From NCBI GenBank assembly GCA_021737405.1, contig JAIPEG010000003.1, forward strand, positions 1 through 64,000: a stretch of DNA of 64,000 nucleotides. Reading direction: 5' to 3'. The first letter of the stretch is position 1, and each line of letters begins with the position of its first letter. The translations under genes were made by a program, and so were the position numbers. Below are positions 34,144 to 42,929 of the stretch, in pieces. The notes under the pieces were generated by a model. The model saw only the letters and a list, made by a program, of their open reading frames with translations, ran no database searches and was not told where the DNA came from. Source of the DNA: Bacteriovoracaceae bacterium. Lineage in GTDB: Bacteria > Bdellovibrionota > Bacteriovoracia > Bacteriovoracales > Bacteriovoracaceae.

Positions 34144-34827
34144 TTAAAACCAATCGGCCTTTATAACATGCAACCCAGCGGCTTTGGCACTCGTCATTCC
34201 AGGAACAGAGTCTTCAAAGACCAAACACTCCTGAGAGTTTACTTTTAAATAGCTGACCGCATGTAAATAAGGTTCGGGATGGGGTTTTGTTCGATTCGTA
34301 TCTTCTGCCCCTAAAATAAGACTAAAGTAGTCGCTCAGTTCCAGCCTCGTAACAAAGGAATTAACAATTTTTTTCTGACTTGCACTTACTAAGGCACAAG
34401 GTATTTTTAACTCTCTTATCATATTAAGAAAATCAATCATTTCTGTGTAAAGTGCCATTTTTAAGACTTCACTTTCGCATTTTTCGATCAAGAATTCATT
34501 CTTATTAAAGATAAATTCTTCTAAGGAAAATGTCATAACTAAGTTACTTTCTTCCTGAAAGAGATGAAAGACATCACTATCACTTAGACCAACCAACGCC
34601 TTATTCAATTGCTGTGAATTTTCAATGGTCTGGCCTTTAAACTGAAAAGCATTTGACCCTAATAGATTCCATATCGCTTGTGAATGAAGTGGTTCTGTAT
34701 TTAAAAGAGTCCCATCCATATCAAGGCATATTCCCTTGAATTGCCCTTTCATCTGGTCTAACCATAAAGCATTCGGAATCTCAGAGAGCTCTAATTGAAA
34801 AAGAGAATCCTTTGTAGAAATCGTCAT
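34144..34827 (-). CDS. HAD-superfamily hydrolase, beta-phosphoglucomutase-like
   Basis: 227 residues with motif I GICLDMDGTLLNTE (nucleophile Asp and acid Asp), motif II ALVSAS, Lys in ADEDTNRTKPHPEP and motif IV VFEDSVPG. A cap domain of the phosphoglucomutase type lies between I and II. It hydrolyses or transfers phosphate of a small metabolite. 0 bp gap to msrA upstream, so the two are cotranscribed. The N-terminal extension (about 30 residues before motif I) is unusual. Confidence 0.85.
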   Translation of the reverse strand: MTISTKDSLFQLELSEIPNALWLDQMKGQFKGICLDMDGTLLNTEPLHSQAIWNLLGSNAFQFKGQTIENSQQLNKALVGLSDSDVFHLFQEESNLVMTFSLEEFIFNKNEFLIEKCESEVLKMALYTEMIDFLNMIRELKIPCALVSASQKKIVNSFVTRLELSDYFSLILGAEDTNRTKPHPEPYLHAVSYLKVNSQECLVFEDSVPGMTSAKAAGLHVIKADWF

Positions 34828-35331
34828 TTAAAAGAGTCCTGTTTTAAGTTTTTGAAAAACATCAAATCCAATATGACAATAACCACCAGGGTTATTAACG
34901 AGATACATTTGATGGAAATCTTCAGCATCAAAGAATTCGCCCTTCTCAAGAGTGGTTACCAATCGCTCCCCATATTTGGGCACGAGCTTTTCTGAAAAGT
35001 AATCGCGAATTTTCTTTTCCTGTAAATCATGAGTTGCAAAGATAACAGATCGGTATTGGCTACCAACATCAGGTCCCTGACGATTGAGCTGAGTAGGATC
35101 ATGCATGAAAAAAAAGGCGTCAAGCAAGCGCTCCAGAGAAATGATTTGAGGGTCAAACTCGACAAGAACAACCTCTGCATGCCCAGTTTTCTTGCTACAG
35201 ACTTCTTCATAGGTAGGGTTCGACTTATCTCCCCCCTGATAACCAACAGTTGTCTTTTGGACACCTTCAAGTTGCTTAAAAGCGTGCTCCACGCCCCAAA
35301 AGCAACCGCCACCAAAACTTATCGTATCCAT
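34828..35331 (-). CDS. msrA: Peptide methionine (S)-S-oxide reductase
   Basis: Repairs oxidised methionine. 167 residues with catalytic Cys10 in GGGCFWG, then TTVGYQGG, HAEVV and the late C-terminal Tyr/Cys region (NPGGYCHI). GAGGAG lies nine nt before the ATG. Cytosolic form without signal. Divergent from a small secreted protein gene. Confidence 0.95.
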   Translation of the reverse strand: MDTISFGGGCFWGVEHAFKQLEGVQKTTVGYQGGDKSNPTYEEVCSKKTGHAEVVLVEFDPQIISLERLLDAFFFMHDPTQLNRQGPDVGSQYRSVIFATHDLQEKKIRDYFSEKLVPKYGERLVTTLEKGEFFDAEDFHQMYLVNNPGGYCHIGFDVFQKLKTGLF

Positions 35332-35457
35332 CTCAGAAATCTCCTCACTACATTTTGAGTCACTTGCTAGCCTAAATCCAAAATAGGCCAGAGTCCATAT
35401 ATATACCCTTATCTATGAACCAAGTCTTTGATTTTTCGTCCGTCTATATCCTTGAGC

Positions 35458-35463
35458 TATAAT
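35458..35463 (+). promoter_or_regulatory. -10-like TATAAT before the small secreted protein gene
   Basis: Perfect TATAAT about 28 nt before the ATG at 35492; no clear -35. Confidence 0.3.
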
Positions 35464-35491
35464 TGGTCATCTATACAAAAGGAATGATCTT

Positions 35492-35827
35492 ATGATTTCA
35501 CACCTATTGAAGGTTCTCCTTCTTGCTTCTCTAAGCTTCTCATTAAATGCAGCAGATCCTGCAACCGTCTCAAGCATGCTTGAACAGTTTCAGGCGAAGG
35601 GCATATTAAACCAAGAACAGGCAAAAGAGGCCCAGACTAAGCTCAATCAAATAACACCTGAACAATGGGCAAAGATCAGGAAGCAGGCTGAACACATGAA
35701 AGCTGAAGGTAGAGTTCCGGCCCAAGAGACACAAAATTCAGTGGATGCGGCGGCAGGTCTAATCGATACAAATTCCCCGGTCTTTCAAAAAACGATGAGT
35801 GACATGAAAAAGATTTTAGAAGAATAA
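35492..35827 (+). CDS. Small secreted helical protein of unknown function
   Basis: 111 residues, signal peptide MISHLLKVLLLASLSFSLNA and a helical, Gln/Glu/Ala-rich mature part without cysteines. AAGGAA nine nt before the ATG. Single gene; ends 7 bp from the convergent rhomboid gene. No known family. Confidence 0.6.
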   Translation: MISHLLKVLLLASLSFSLNAADPATVSSMLEQFQAKGILNQEQAKEAQTKLNQITPEQWAKIRKQAEHMKAEGRVPAQETQNSVDAAAGLIDTNSPVFQKTMSDMKKILEE

Positions 35828-35834
35828 GATCCCG

Positions 35835-36521
35835 CTATAGCCAATAATAATTTTCTTCTTCGTTATCCCAGTAAGGGGATGGCTCAACGATAATTTTATA
35901 GCTCTCAAAAGAGCGAATATTTTCTTTATTCATGAGAAAGTGAATAACACCAGCAAAAATCCCGACCATCAAACCGACAAAATGGGCCATGTAACTCACC
36001 TGAGGATCAAATGAGCTTGGAATTAACATCATTAAACTAATCGCTACAATTTTCATCATTCTGCGGTTCAAATTGACTCTCTTATCAATGAAGAAATAGA
36101 GAGATAACCAAAAACCCCAAAGAAAATAGACAACTCCACTTGCACCAAGAAGACCCGTTTGAAGTTCCATATTCATCAAGGTGATACCGTTAATGAGGGC
36201 ACCATAGAGAAGAGTGTACGAGTAGAATAATTTTATTCCATAAAAATTAATAACGTAATAGGAGAGAATAAAGAGCATTACAGAATTGGATAGTAAGTGG
36301 TTTAGATCTCCATGAATAAACTGGGTGGTAAATAGGCGATAGAGTTCAACATAAATAAACACGCTCTCCCCTTTTGCTAAAAGCTTTGTTCCCAAGGGGT
36401 GATGCCAATAGAAAGTGCTAAAAACCACACATAAGGCCAAAAAAGAAAGAGAGCCTAGCAATCCATAGGAGAAATGCGGTTTTGTGAGATAGGTAGACTT
36501 TAATTCTTTAATAATTTCCAT
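35835..36521 (-). CDS. Rhomboid family intramembrane serine protease
   Basis: 228 residues, six or seven TM helices. The catalytic pair is Ser128 in GLLGASG and His180 in MAHFVGL; the L1/TM2 motif RLFTTQFIHGDLNHLLSN supplies the oxyanion His/Asn. Cleaves TM segments in the inner membrane; substrate unknown. A short acidic aromatic cytoplasmic tail follows. Confidence 0.88.
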   Translation of the reverse strand: MEIIKELKSTYLTKPHFSYGLLGSLSFLALCVVFSTFYWHHPLGTKLLAKGESVFIYVELYRLFTTQFIHGDLNHLLSNSVMLFILSYYVINFYGIKLFYSYTLLYGALINGITLMNMELQTGLLGASGVVYFLWGFWLSLYFFIDKRVNLNRRMMKIVAISLMMLIPSSFDPQVSYMAHFVGLMVGIFAGVIHFLMNKENIRSFESYKIIVEPSPYWDNEEENYYWL

Positions 36522-36575
36522 TACAGTAAAATGGGTGCCATTCTATAAAAGTCAAGGGCGAGTTAAAGGGCTGAA

Positions 36576-37520
36576 ATGTTTGAATATAAAATTCAAGAAG
36601 CTTGGGATCAATATAAATCCGATTTAGGCCTAGGCAGAATACTTCTGTTTTTAGCCTTTTATAATCTTTTTCTCTTTTTCTTATCTGGAATTGGTTTTGG
36701 AGGCTTTATGCCGAGTGCTCTTTGGCCAGTATTTATTGCTTTTATTTTTTATTTCCTAAGACCAAATCTCATAAATTTATCTCCTAAAATTCTCTTTTGG
36801 TTTAATGCTATTCCAATCGCAATTAGCACAATCCTTAATTATTACTTGGTGGGAGAATTTGATCGAGCAGTTGGCGGAATTGAAAGAAGAGACGCAATTT
36901 TTAGTGATTTTGACCAGACCCTTTTTAACGGTCCCGCTAGTCATGTTTTTGAAAAGACCGCGGAACTCTTAGGAACAACAGGAGCTCTCTTTTATGATTT
37001 GATGATGCTCTCTTATATAAGTTATTTTTTCTTACCTCTCATTGGTGGAATTTTATACTTCAAAACCTTAGGTCCACGCGATCAACACAAAATCGGTAGA
37101 TACTTCTTTAGCGTGGTCCTCTACTTCGCACTTAATTTTATTCTTTATTTAGTTGTTCCAGTAACTGGCCCCCAGTATTGGTTAAGTGACACCTATACTG
37201 ACCCCCTTCCTCTAACTACTTTTGGACACTTTTTTTGGTCCCTCGTAAATCAAGGACAAACAACATTTATAGATTGTTTTCCAAGTGGTCATACGGGAAT
37301 TGCTTTCCTCGTCACTATTTGGCTGGTGAGGATAAACCATCCCCTTAGATTTCTCCTTATGGCAACGACAGCGTTTATTGTGATGGCCACCCTAGCGATG
37401 CGATATCATTACACAATGGACCTACTCTGCGCCTTTCCCCTGGCGTATTTCTGCCATAGAGTCGCCTGGGTCTTCATTCCTGTAGACGTCAGGCCTCAAA
37501 AAAATCGCTCACAGACCTGA
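36576..37520 (+). CDS. PAP2 superfamily phosphatase (membrane)
   Basis: 314 residues with about six TM helices. C-terminal motifs CFPSGHTGIAFL and RYHYTMDLL match PAP2 motifs 2 and 3 (PSGH and R-x-HY-x2-D), closest in form to the Aur1/inositolphosphotransferase branch. Likely substrates are phosphatidate, undecaprenyl pyrophosphate or a lipid head group. AAGGG just before the ATG. Confidence 0.78.
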   Translation: MFEYKIQEAWDQYKSDLGLGRILLFLAFYNLFLFFLSGIGFGGFMPSALWPVFIAFIFYFLRPNLINLSPKILFWFNAIPIAISTILNYYLVGEFDRAVGGIERRDAIFSDFDQTLFNGPASHVFEKTAELLGTTGALFYDLMMLSYISYFFLPLIGGILYFKTLGPRDQHKIGRYFFSVVLYFALNFILYLVVPVTGPQYWLSDTYTDPLPLTTFGHFFWSLVNQGQTTFIDCFPSGHTGIAFLVTIWLVRINHPLRFLLMATTAFIVMATLAMRYHYTMDLLCAFPLAYFCHRVAWVFIPVDVRPQKNRSQT

Positions 37521-37525
37521 AATCT

Positions 37526-37555
37526 TTGGCAAAAAGACCGATTTTATCTTATAAT
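37526..37555 (+). promoter_or_regulatory. Near-consensus promoter for the 39-residue microprotein
   Basis: TTGGCA (37526-37531), 18-bp spacer, perfect TATAAT (37550-37555). Transcription start expected at about 37562, giving a leader of about 28 nt before the ATG at 37591. Confidence 0.65.
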
Positions 37556-37590
37556 AGGTTGATATTATTTAAATCTAGCAGGCGGTATAT

Positions 37591-37710
37591 ATGAGCTTTG
37601 AATTTTTTGTCGCTATTTGTTTAGTTGGGACATGGGGTCTTTTACCTATTTCTCTTATTATCGCGATGACTTCATTTGATGATGAACAGCTAGACGACGG
37701 CCATCACTAA
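37591..37710 (+). CDS. 39-residue membrane microprotein
   Basis: A very short gene not matching any family I know. Sequence: an acidic start MSFEF, one hydrophobic helix (about residues 6-27: VAICLVGTWGLLPISLIIAM) and an acidic C-terminal tail ending SFDDEQLDDGHH. AGGCGG lies 5 nt before the ATG, a near-consensus promoter lies upstream and a strong terminator follows within 6 nt, so it forms a complete expression unit. Probably a single-pass inner membrane peptide. The acidic His-ended tail could bind metal or a partner; this is speculation. Confidence 0.6.
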   Translation: MSFEFFVAICLVGTWGLLPISLIIAMTSFDDEQLDDGHH

Positions 37711-37715
37711 AATCT

Positions 37716-37744
37716 AAAAAAGGACCCTGAGGGTCCTTTTTTTT
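37716..37744. terminator. Bidirectional terminator between the microprotein and fabI
   Basis: AGGACCC-TGA-GGGTCCT stem flanked by an A-run (37716-37721) and a T-run (37737-37744), so it can stop transcription from either side. Confidence 0.9.
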
Positions 37745-37764
37745 CTTAAATTTTAATCACTTTA

Positions 37765-38535
37765 TTAAACGCAAGCGATAGTAGAGATACCGCTATCAAC
37801 ATAAATAACTTGGCCAGTTACTCCACTTGAAAGATTACTTGCAAGATATACTGCTGTTCCACCGACGTCTTCAGTTGTCACATTTCTTTTTAGAGGAGAT
37901 CTCTCTTCGACGGTATCAAACATCTTTCGAAGTCCTGGTACACCACTTGCTGCAAGAGTTCTAATGGGTCCAGCAGAGATAGCATTAACTCTGATCCCAT
38001 CATTACCAAGGTCATCAGCAAGATAGCGCGAGCTGGCTTCTAGTGCGGCCTTTGCTACACCCATAACATTATATCCAGGAACAACTTGTTGTGCCCCATG
38101 ATAGGTCATACTTATAACAGATCCGCCTTTATTCATAAGAGATCTCATTGTGTTACAAAGACCAATTAATGAAAAGGCCGATATATCACAGGCCAGTTTA
38201 AACCCTTCTCTAGAAGTATTAGAAAAGCTGGACTTTAGATCTTCTTTGTCAGCAAAGGCAAGAGAGTGCACGAGCACATCAAAAGTCCCCCACTTCTCTT
38301 CAACTAATTTCTTAAGGTTTGTGTAGTGCTCATCAACAGTAACATCAAGTTCAAAAGTGAAGTCGGCCCCCACTTCTTCAGCTAATGGGATAACTCTTTC
38401 TTTTAATTTATCATTTAAATAACTTAAGGCCAAAGAAGCGCCTTGCTCTTTCATGGCACGGGCAATTCCCCATGCAATAGAGCGCTCATTTGCGATTCCT
38501 AGTATTAATACTTTTTTGCCTTCCAAAACACCCAT
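37765..38535 (-). CDS. fabI: Enoyl-[acyl-carrier-protein] reductase (NADH)
   Basis: Last reduction step of each fatty acid elongation cycle. 256 residues; ILGIANERSIAWGIA binds NADH, and YHGAQQVVPGYNVMGVAKAALE contains the catalytic Tyr and Lys in the FabI spacing. AGGAGG lies five nt before the ATG at 38535. Convergent on the microprotein terminator. Confidence 0.95.
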   Translation of the reverse strand: MGVLEGKKVLILGIANERSIAWGIARAMKEQGASLALSYLNDKLKERVIPLAEEVGADFTFELDVTVDEHYTNLKKLVEEKWGTFDVLVHSLAFADKEDLKSSFSNTSREGFKLACDISAFSLIGLCNTMRSLMNKGGSVISMTYHGAQQVVPGYNVMGVAKAALEASSRYLADDLGNDGIRVNAISAGPIRTLAASGVPGLRKMFDTVEERSPLKRNVTTEDVGGTAVYLASNLSSGVTGQVIYVDSGISTIACV

Positions 38536-38623
38536 GGTGTCCTCCTCATACAATGCTTAAAAACGCCCTAGTTTAGAAAGAGGAGGCTTTTTTGAATAGG
38601 TGTGATGCATAAAAATCGGAGAC

Positions 38624-39991
38624 TTAAGCGGCGGCCTTATATCGACTCAGAAAGGCCCTAAGTGGTAGCTTAAATGGACCTACGTCATACCTACTACGCA
38701 TAGCATTAACAATGAAATCTAGTTTTTCTTCATCATATTCGTGCTTTTCAAGAGCATTCACAAAATCGTGGGCCATAATAAAGACGGCACTTAGGGGATC
38801 AATATTGATAGGGCGAAGGGAATTAGGAAAACCATCACCCTCTGGGCTTTCATGGTGCTGACAAATTATCTCTGCGACCTTTGAGGGAATATTTGGATAT
38901 TCCAAGATGAGCTCAAATGCCTCTAATGGATGCTTTAAATATTTTTTAACTTCCTTTTCAGAATACTTTTTTAATTCCTCATCTCTTTTATCTGTGATCT
39001 TAGCAAGCATGGGATTTTTTATCGTTATATCATGAAAGAGAGCGGCAAAGCCCAATATTTCCATTCTCTCCTCATTCCACCAATTCATTTTTCTTAACAG
39101 ATCACAAGCTATAACGCTCGTTAAGTAGGAGTGATCATAAAGGTAATCATCTTGACCTCGAAAGCGTCTTAAAAGATCACTCAGATTTAAATCTTTATCT
39201 ACTATACCAAAAATCGCTTCTAGTGATTTTTCAGTTAACTCGATAGCATCTTCACTAAAACCTAAATTTAAAACTAATTCATGAAGCATGGCATGTGTAA
39301 ATTCTAGTTTTTCCTGAAGTTCATCAGGGGTCGCAACATCAGCATCAAACTCCAGAAAGTTATTGCGAAAGAAATTGACTTGAAATTTTTGAAAGTCTTC
39401 ATTTCTGATATAGAGATAATCAACTTCCTTAATTTTTAATCGGTCTAAATCAGCACGAGAATATTTAACACCCTGATTAAAGACTTTTACATATTTCATC
39501 TTGCTAAGTTTTATATAAACATGACATTGAGGTTTATTAAAACGATAGAAATTAAAAAGCCTCACTTTTTGAAAAGCTTTTACTGCCGTCAAGTTCATTC
39601 GGTCAGGATAGACAACGCCCAAGACTTTCTCTCTAAAGTCTGCAGGTGAGATAGGTAATTGAATATGTGAATTTTGAGGATGATGAGAAAAGAAGCTATC
39701 CATTCCACTTATAAGATCCACTGGATCTTCACTAAAAATCACAAAAGGCGTCGTCTTAAACTTTTGGTGAAAGCTTTCGTAAAACTCCCCAAGATCTCCA
39801 TCTCTTCCATTTGTGTTGGCAAGAACGAAAGTAAAGGGGCGCTCGCCTTTATCACTTCGATTTTCTAAAAACTTATGAGCGTTCTTTAAAGAGAAAAATT
39901 CGTGAACGACACAGTCTTCTAGAATATTTTCTAGATAGATTCTATAAAGACTTCTTTGTTTATCATTACTATCAATGAAGACGATTTCCAT
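38624..39991 (-). CDS. Degenerate HD-GYP domain protein with receiver-like N-terminus
   Basis: 455 residues. The N-terminal 120 resembles a receiver fold (EIVFIDSND, FVLANTN) but the phosphoacceptor Asp position is not conserved. The C-terminal region (about 280-440) follows HD-GYP order: H287, HD 320-321, H354, HH 379-380, D409, with GDGFP instead of GYP and FHDIT instead of HDIGK. Classical HD-GYP proteins hydrolyse c-di-GMP; the changed motifs suggest reduced activity or a binding role. No adjacent partner. Confidence 0.75.
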   Translation of the reverse strand: MEIVFIDSNDKQRSLYRIYLENILEDCVVHEFFSLKNAHKFLENRSDKGERPFTFVLANTNGRDGDLGEFYESFHQKFKTTPFVIFSEDPVDLISGMDSFFSHHPQNSHIQLPISPADFREKVLGVVYPDRMNLTAVKAFQKVRLFNFYRFNKPQCHVYIKLSKMKYVKVFNQGVKYSRADLDRLKIKEVDYLYIRNEDFQKFQVNFFRNNFLEFDADVATPDELQEKLEFTHAMLHELVLNLGFSEDAIELTEKSLEAIFGIVDKDLNLSDLLRRFRGQDDYLYDHSYLTSVIACDLLRKMNWWNEERMEILGFAALFHDITIKNPMLAKITDKRDEELKKYSEKEVKKYLKHPLEAFELILEYPNIPSKVAEIICQHHESPEGDGFPNSLRPINIDPLSAVFIMAHDFVNALEKHEYDEEKLDFIVNAMRSRYDVGPFKLPLRAFLSRYKAAA

Positions 39992-40063
39992 AAGCTACCT
40001 ATCGGTGAAAAGGCAGAATATCATGAGATGAATTTAACAATTATACTTATAGAATTCAGCTAC

Positions 40064-40780
40064 TTAGCGTCCTAATCCCTCTGGACTAAAAAGATAGCCA
40101 ACTCCCCTTACGGAACAAAAATACTTTGGTTTCTTTGGATCTTCCTCGAAATATTTTCTAAAGCGAACCATAAAATTGTCTAAAGTACGCGTAAAAATAT
40201 CCTCACTATAGCCCCAACCAGCTTCGAGGATTTCGTTTCGATTAAGAGGTCTTTGTGGATTTGCAAAAAATAACTCTAAAACTTTTACTTCTTGCTCGGT
40301 TAAATCTATGTCCCCTGCCAGTGTGTTTGCCTTCATCAATATAAGATCCACCCTGTTTGGTCCAAAGGACACAATTGATTCTGTCTTTGCAGTATCTTCT
40401 CCCCAAGAAGATCTTAATAATAAGCGATCTACACGCAACATTAGCTCTTCTAAACTAAAGGGCTTACCAAGATAATCATCAACGCCGCCTTTGAACGCCT
40501 TCACTTTATCAACACTAGCATTCTTAGCGGATAAAATAAGAATGGGTAAACGAAGATCAATACTTCTAATTTTTTCAAGCACACCATGACCATCGAGCTC
40601 CGGCATCATAATGTCTAAGATAATCAAATGAGGCTTAAATTCCTGCCACTTCTCTAATCCGATTCGCCCATTAGCGGCCAATTCAACTTGATGCCCGGCC
40701 AATTCAAGATTAAGTTTAAGCCCTTCAGCAATATGCCTCTCATCTTCGATAATTAAAACTTTCGCTTTTTTTGCGCTCAT
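40064..40780 (-). CDS. OmpR-family response regulator
   Basis: 238 residues. Receiver domain (IIEDERH, phosphoacceptor Asp56 in IILDIMMPELDG, Lys of LGKPF) and winged-helix DNA-binding domain (DLTEQEVKVLELFF, DNFMVRFRKYFEED, VRGVGYLF). It is 2 bp after its kinase gene. It resembles the regulator in the hem operon; target genes are unknown. Confidence 0.92.
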   Translation of the reverse strand: MSAKKAKVLIIEDERHIAEGLKLNLELAGHQVELAANGRIGLEKWQEFKPHLIILDIMMPELDGHGVLEKIRSIDLRLPILILSAKNASVDKVKAFKGGVDDYLGKPFSLEELMLRVDRLLLRSSWGEDTAKTESIVSFGPNRVDLILMKANTLAGDIDLTEQEVKVLELFFANPQRPLNRNEILEAGWGYSEDIFTRTLDNFMVRFRKYFEEDPKKPKYFCSVRGVGYLFSPEGLGR

Positions 40781-40782
40781 TC

Positions 40783-41736
40783 TTACCTATCTTCCAAAGA
40801 TGCTATCGGAAAGCTTAAGATAAAAGTAGTACCCAACCCCATGCCTTCACTATAAAGTTTGACCTGTCCTTTGTGAAATTTCATCACGGTCTGCACCAAA
40901 TATAACCCAATACCTGAACCTTTACCGGCCTTTCTCACCTGATAAAACTTTCTAAAAACATTCTTTTCTTCGGCCTTTGTAATGCCTATTCCATTATCTT
41001 TAAAAGAAACGAGAATCGCCTTTTCTTGGTTTCTTAAACTAATTTCAATCTTTGGTCTTTCACTGTCATTGTGAATAAGAGCATTATTAACTAGGTTCAT
41101 AAAAACTAGGGGAATAAGGTTAACATCATATTTAACGAGAAAATCCCCCTCTTCACCATCTACCAGAAAAACATCGGCATCTTCACTCCAATAGGAAGTT
41201 TTATCAAGCCACTGCTGAATAAACTTTTTAAGATTACCCGTTTCCCAAACTGGCTCGTACTTCTTATCCTCAATTCGTGCAAGATTAAGGATTTGATTAA
41301 CATTATCTGAAAGCCTTTCAGTATCCCGAATCATATAGTTTAGATATTTTTTTTGAGAGGCCTCATCAAGCTTATGCCTACTAAAGGTATCGAGAAAAAG
41401 TCTTAGACTCGCTATTGGGGTTTTAAGTTCATGAGTGAAGCCATTAATAAAGTTTTGTTGCATTCGATAAAGCTGAATCATTTTTTGATAATAAATAAAT
41501 ATAACAACGACACCAACAACGATAAGGGCAACCAGAATAGAGACGATAAGAATCATCACCCAAGTTTCAGTTTCTAATAGTGGACTTGGATCAAGATTTC
41601 TTTTGCGCACAAATTCATCAAAGGCTTCATTAACTCGCAAGTAACTATGAATGTATAACCAAAGACTGGTGCCAATAGCGACCAAGCTAAAAATAAACAC
41701 AGTAACTGGGTTAGTTATCCAGCGATAACGAATCAA
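40783..41736 (-). CDS. Sensor histidine kinase
   Basis: 317 residues. TM1 (about 11-33), a roughly 25-residue periplasmic loop, TM2 (about 59-83), then HisKA with THELKTPIASLRL (phospho-His102) and HATPase with N box VFMNLVNNALIH, G1 DNGIG and G2 GSGIGLYLV intact. TTG at 41736 with AAGGAG six nt upstream. Same architecture as the hem-operon kinase, but with a normal G1 box. Confidence 0.9.
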   Translation of the reverse strand: MIRYRWITNPVTVFIFSLVAIGTSLWLYIHSYLRVNEAFDEFVRKRNLDPSPLLETETWVMILIVSILVALIVVGVVVIFIYYQKMIQLYRMQQNFINGFTHELKTPIASLRLFLDTFSRHKLDEASQKKYLNYMIRDTERLSDNVNQILNLARIEDKKYEPVWETGNLKKFIQQWLDKTSYWSEDADVFLVDGEEGDFLVKYDVNLIPLVFMNLVNNALIHNDSERPKIEISLRNQEKAILVSFKDNGIGITKAEEKNVFRKFYQVRKAGKGSGIGLYLVQTVMKFHKGQVKLYSEGMGLGTTFILSFPIASLEDR

Positions 41737-41818
41737 ATTAACTCCTTAAACATTTCTAGGGTATTAAGAATCAAGTATGTTGACCCTCTGCAAAATGCAG
41801 GACCTCCCCAGTCCCTGT

Positions 41819-41824
41819 CATAAT
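41819..41824 (+). promoter_or_regulatory. -10-like CATAAT seven nt before the deoC ATG (possible leaderless start)
   Basis: CATAAT followed after 7 nt by ATG at 41832, no ribosome binding site. A TTGACC at 41780 is too far away for a -35. Confidence 0.3.
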
Positions 41825-41831
41825 AGCCCTC

Positions 41832-42500
41832 ATGGAAAAATTAAACAAATATATAGACCACACCCTACTCAAACCAGACGCTACTGAAGAGGCCATAAGA
41901 AAACTCTGCTTAGAAGCGAAAGAGAACAATTTCGCGACCGTCTGCCTCAACCCTACTCATATAAAGCTAGCAAAATCATTAATTGGTTCGAGCAAAGTGG
42001 GAATATGTACCGTCATTGGCTTTCCCCTAGGCGCTGGGCTCTCTAGCGTTAAGGCATTTGAAACCAGGCTCTGCATTGATTTAGGTGCTAATGAAATTGA
42101 TATGGTGATTAATATTGGCGCTGTAAAGGATGGACGCTTTGAAGATGTTACTGACGACATAAGTGAAGTTGTTGAAGCAGCAAGTGGCAGAACCGTCAAA
42201 GTTATCCTAGAAACATGTCTTCTCACAAATGATGAAATCATTGAAGCATGTAAAGCCGCTTTAAAAGCGAAGGCCCACTTTGTGAAAACATCCACAGGAT
42301 TCTCCACTGGAGGGGCCACTGTTGAAGCCGTAAAGCTGATGAAAGAAACAGTTGGAGATAAGCTCCTCGTAAAGGCTTCCGGCGGTGTGCGCTCTTATGA
42401 GGATGCTATGGCAATGATAGAGGCCGGTGCAAGTCGACTAGGGACTTCATCATCTCTTGCTATTGTAGGAAAAGAAGGGCCCGCGAGTAAGGGCTATTAA
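41832..42500 (+). CDS. deoC: Deoxyribose-phosphate aldolase
   Basis: Cleaves 2-deoxyribose-5-phosphate to glyceraldehyde-3-phosphate and acetaldehyde, recycling deoxynucleosides; useful for a predator that degrades prey DNA. 222 residues; YIDHTLLKPDAT, GANEIDMVINIGA, the Schiff-base Lys in HFVKTSTGFS and VKASGGVR are present. No Shine-Dalgarno sequence. Confidence 0.95.
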   Translation: MEKLNKYIDHTLLKPDATEEAIRKLCLEAKENNFATVCLNPTHIKLAKSLIGSSKVGICTVIGFPLGAGLSSVKAFETRLCIDLGANEIDMVINIGAVKDGRFEDVTDDISEVVEAASGRTVKVILETCLLTNDEIIEACKAALKAKAHFVKTSTGFSTGGATVEAVKLMKETVGDKLLVKASGGVRSYEDAMAMIEAGASRLGTSSSLAIVGKEGPASKGY

Positions 42501-42502
42501 TA

Positions 42503-42688
42503 CTAACTAAAGTCCTTATCACCAAGTCTCTCTACTAAAAGCTTAAGATCAAGAGATAGCGTCTTCTCAAGTCTTTTCTCAAATTCCTCTTCAGTGAAGG
42601 CCTCACAATGAGCAGCATCTTCATGGTCTGACTTTGAGGGTAATGGATGCGAGCTTTTGGTGATTTTAGTGTTTAAGGTCTTTCTCAT
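42503..42688 (-). CDS. Small acidic protein of unknown function (61 aa)
   Basis: GGAG eight nt before the ATG supports translation. The sequence is charged and helical towards the end (EEEFEKRLEKTLSLDLKLLVERL); no family recognised. The stretch 42689-42929 (241 bases) beyond it holds no gene that I see, only a 12-bp palindrome at 42729-42740. Confidence 0.4.
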   Translation of the reverse strand: MRKTLNTKITKSSHPLPSKSDHEDAAHCEAFTEEEFEKRLEKTLSLDLKLLVERLGDKDFS

Positions 42689-42929
42689 TTTACCCGCTCC
42701 AATATTTCCTTAATAAGGCTGAAATTGTGAAGAATTCTTCTAAATCTAGTATTCATTCTAATAAAGAGTTGGACTTTTTGAGGGTTAATTTGTTACCCCT
42801 TCGTTAAATAACCAACAAATTCAAGAACTTAAAGTTTTAATTCGTTTTCTTACGAAAGTCATAAAGTAGATTTTATTTGATATGGATTTAAGTAACTTAA
42901 GAGGTCTTAGCCCATTTTTGAGGCAGATT

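Noticed and set aside
42729..42740. Palindrome GAAGAATTCTTC in the gap after deoC
   Set aside because: 12-bp palindromes of this composition are expected by chance in AT-rich DNA; no gene start or promoter is placed around it.
42689..42929. Possible small RNA in the 241-base gap
   Set aside because: No promoter-terminator pair or stable stem seen.
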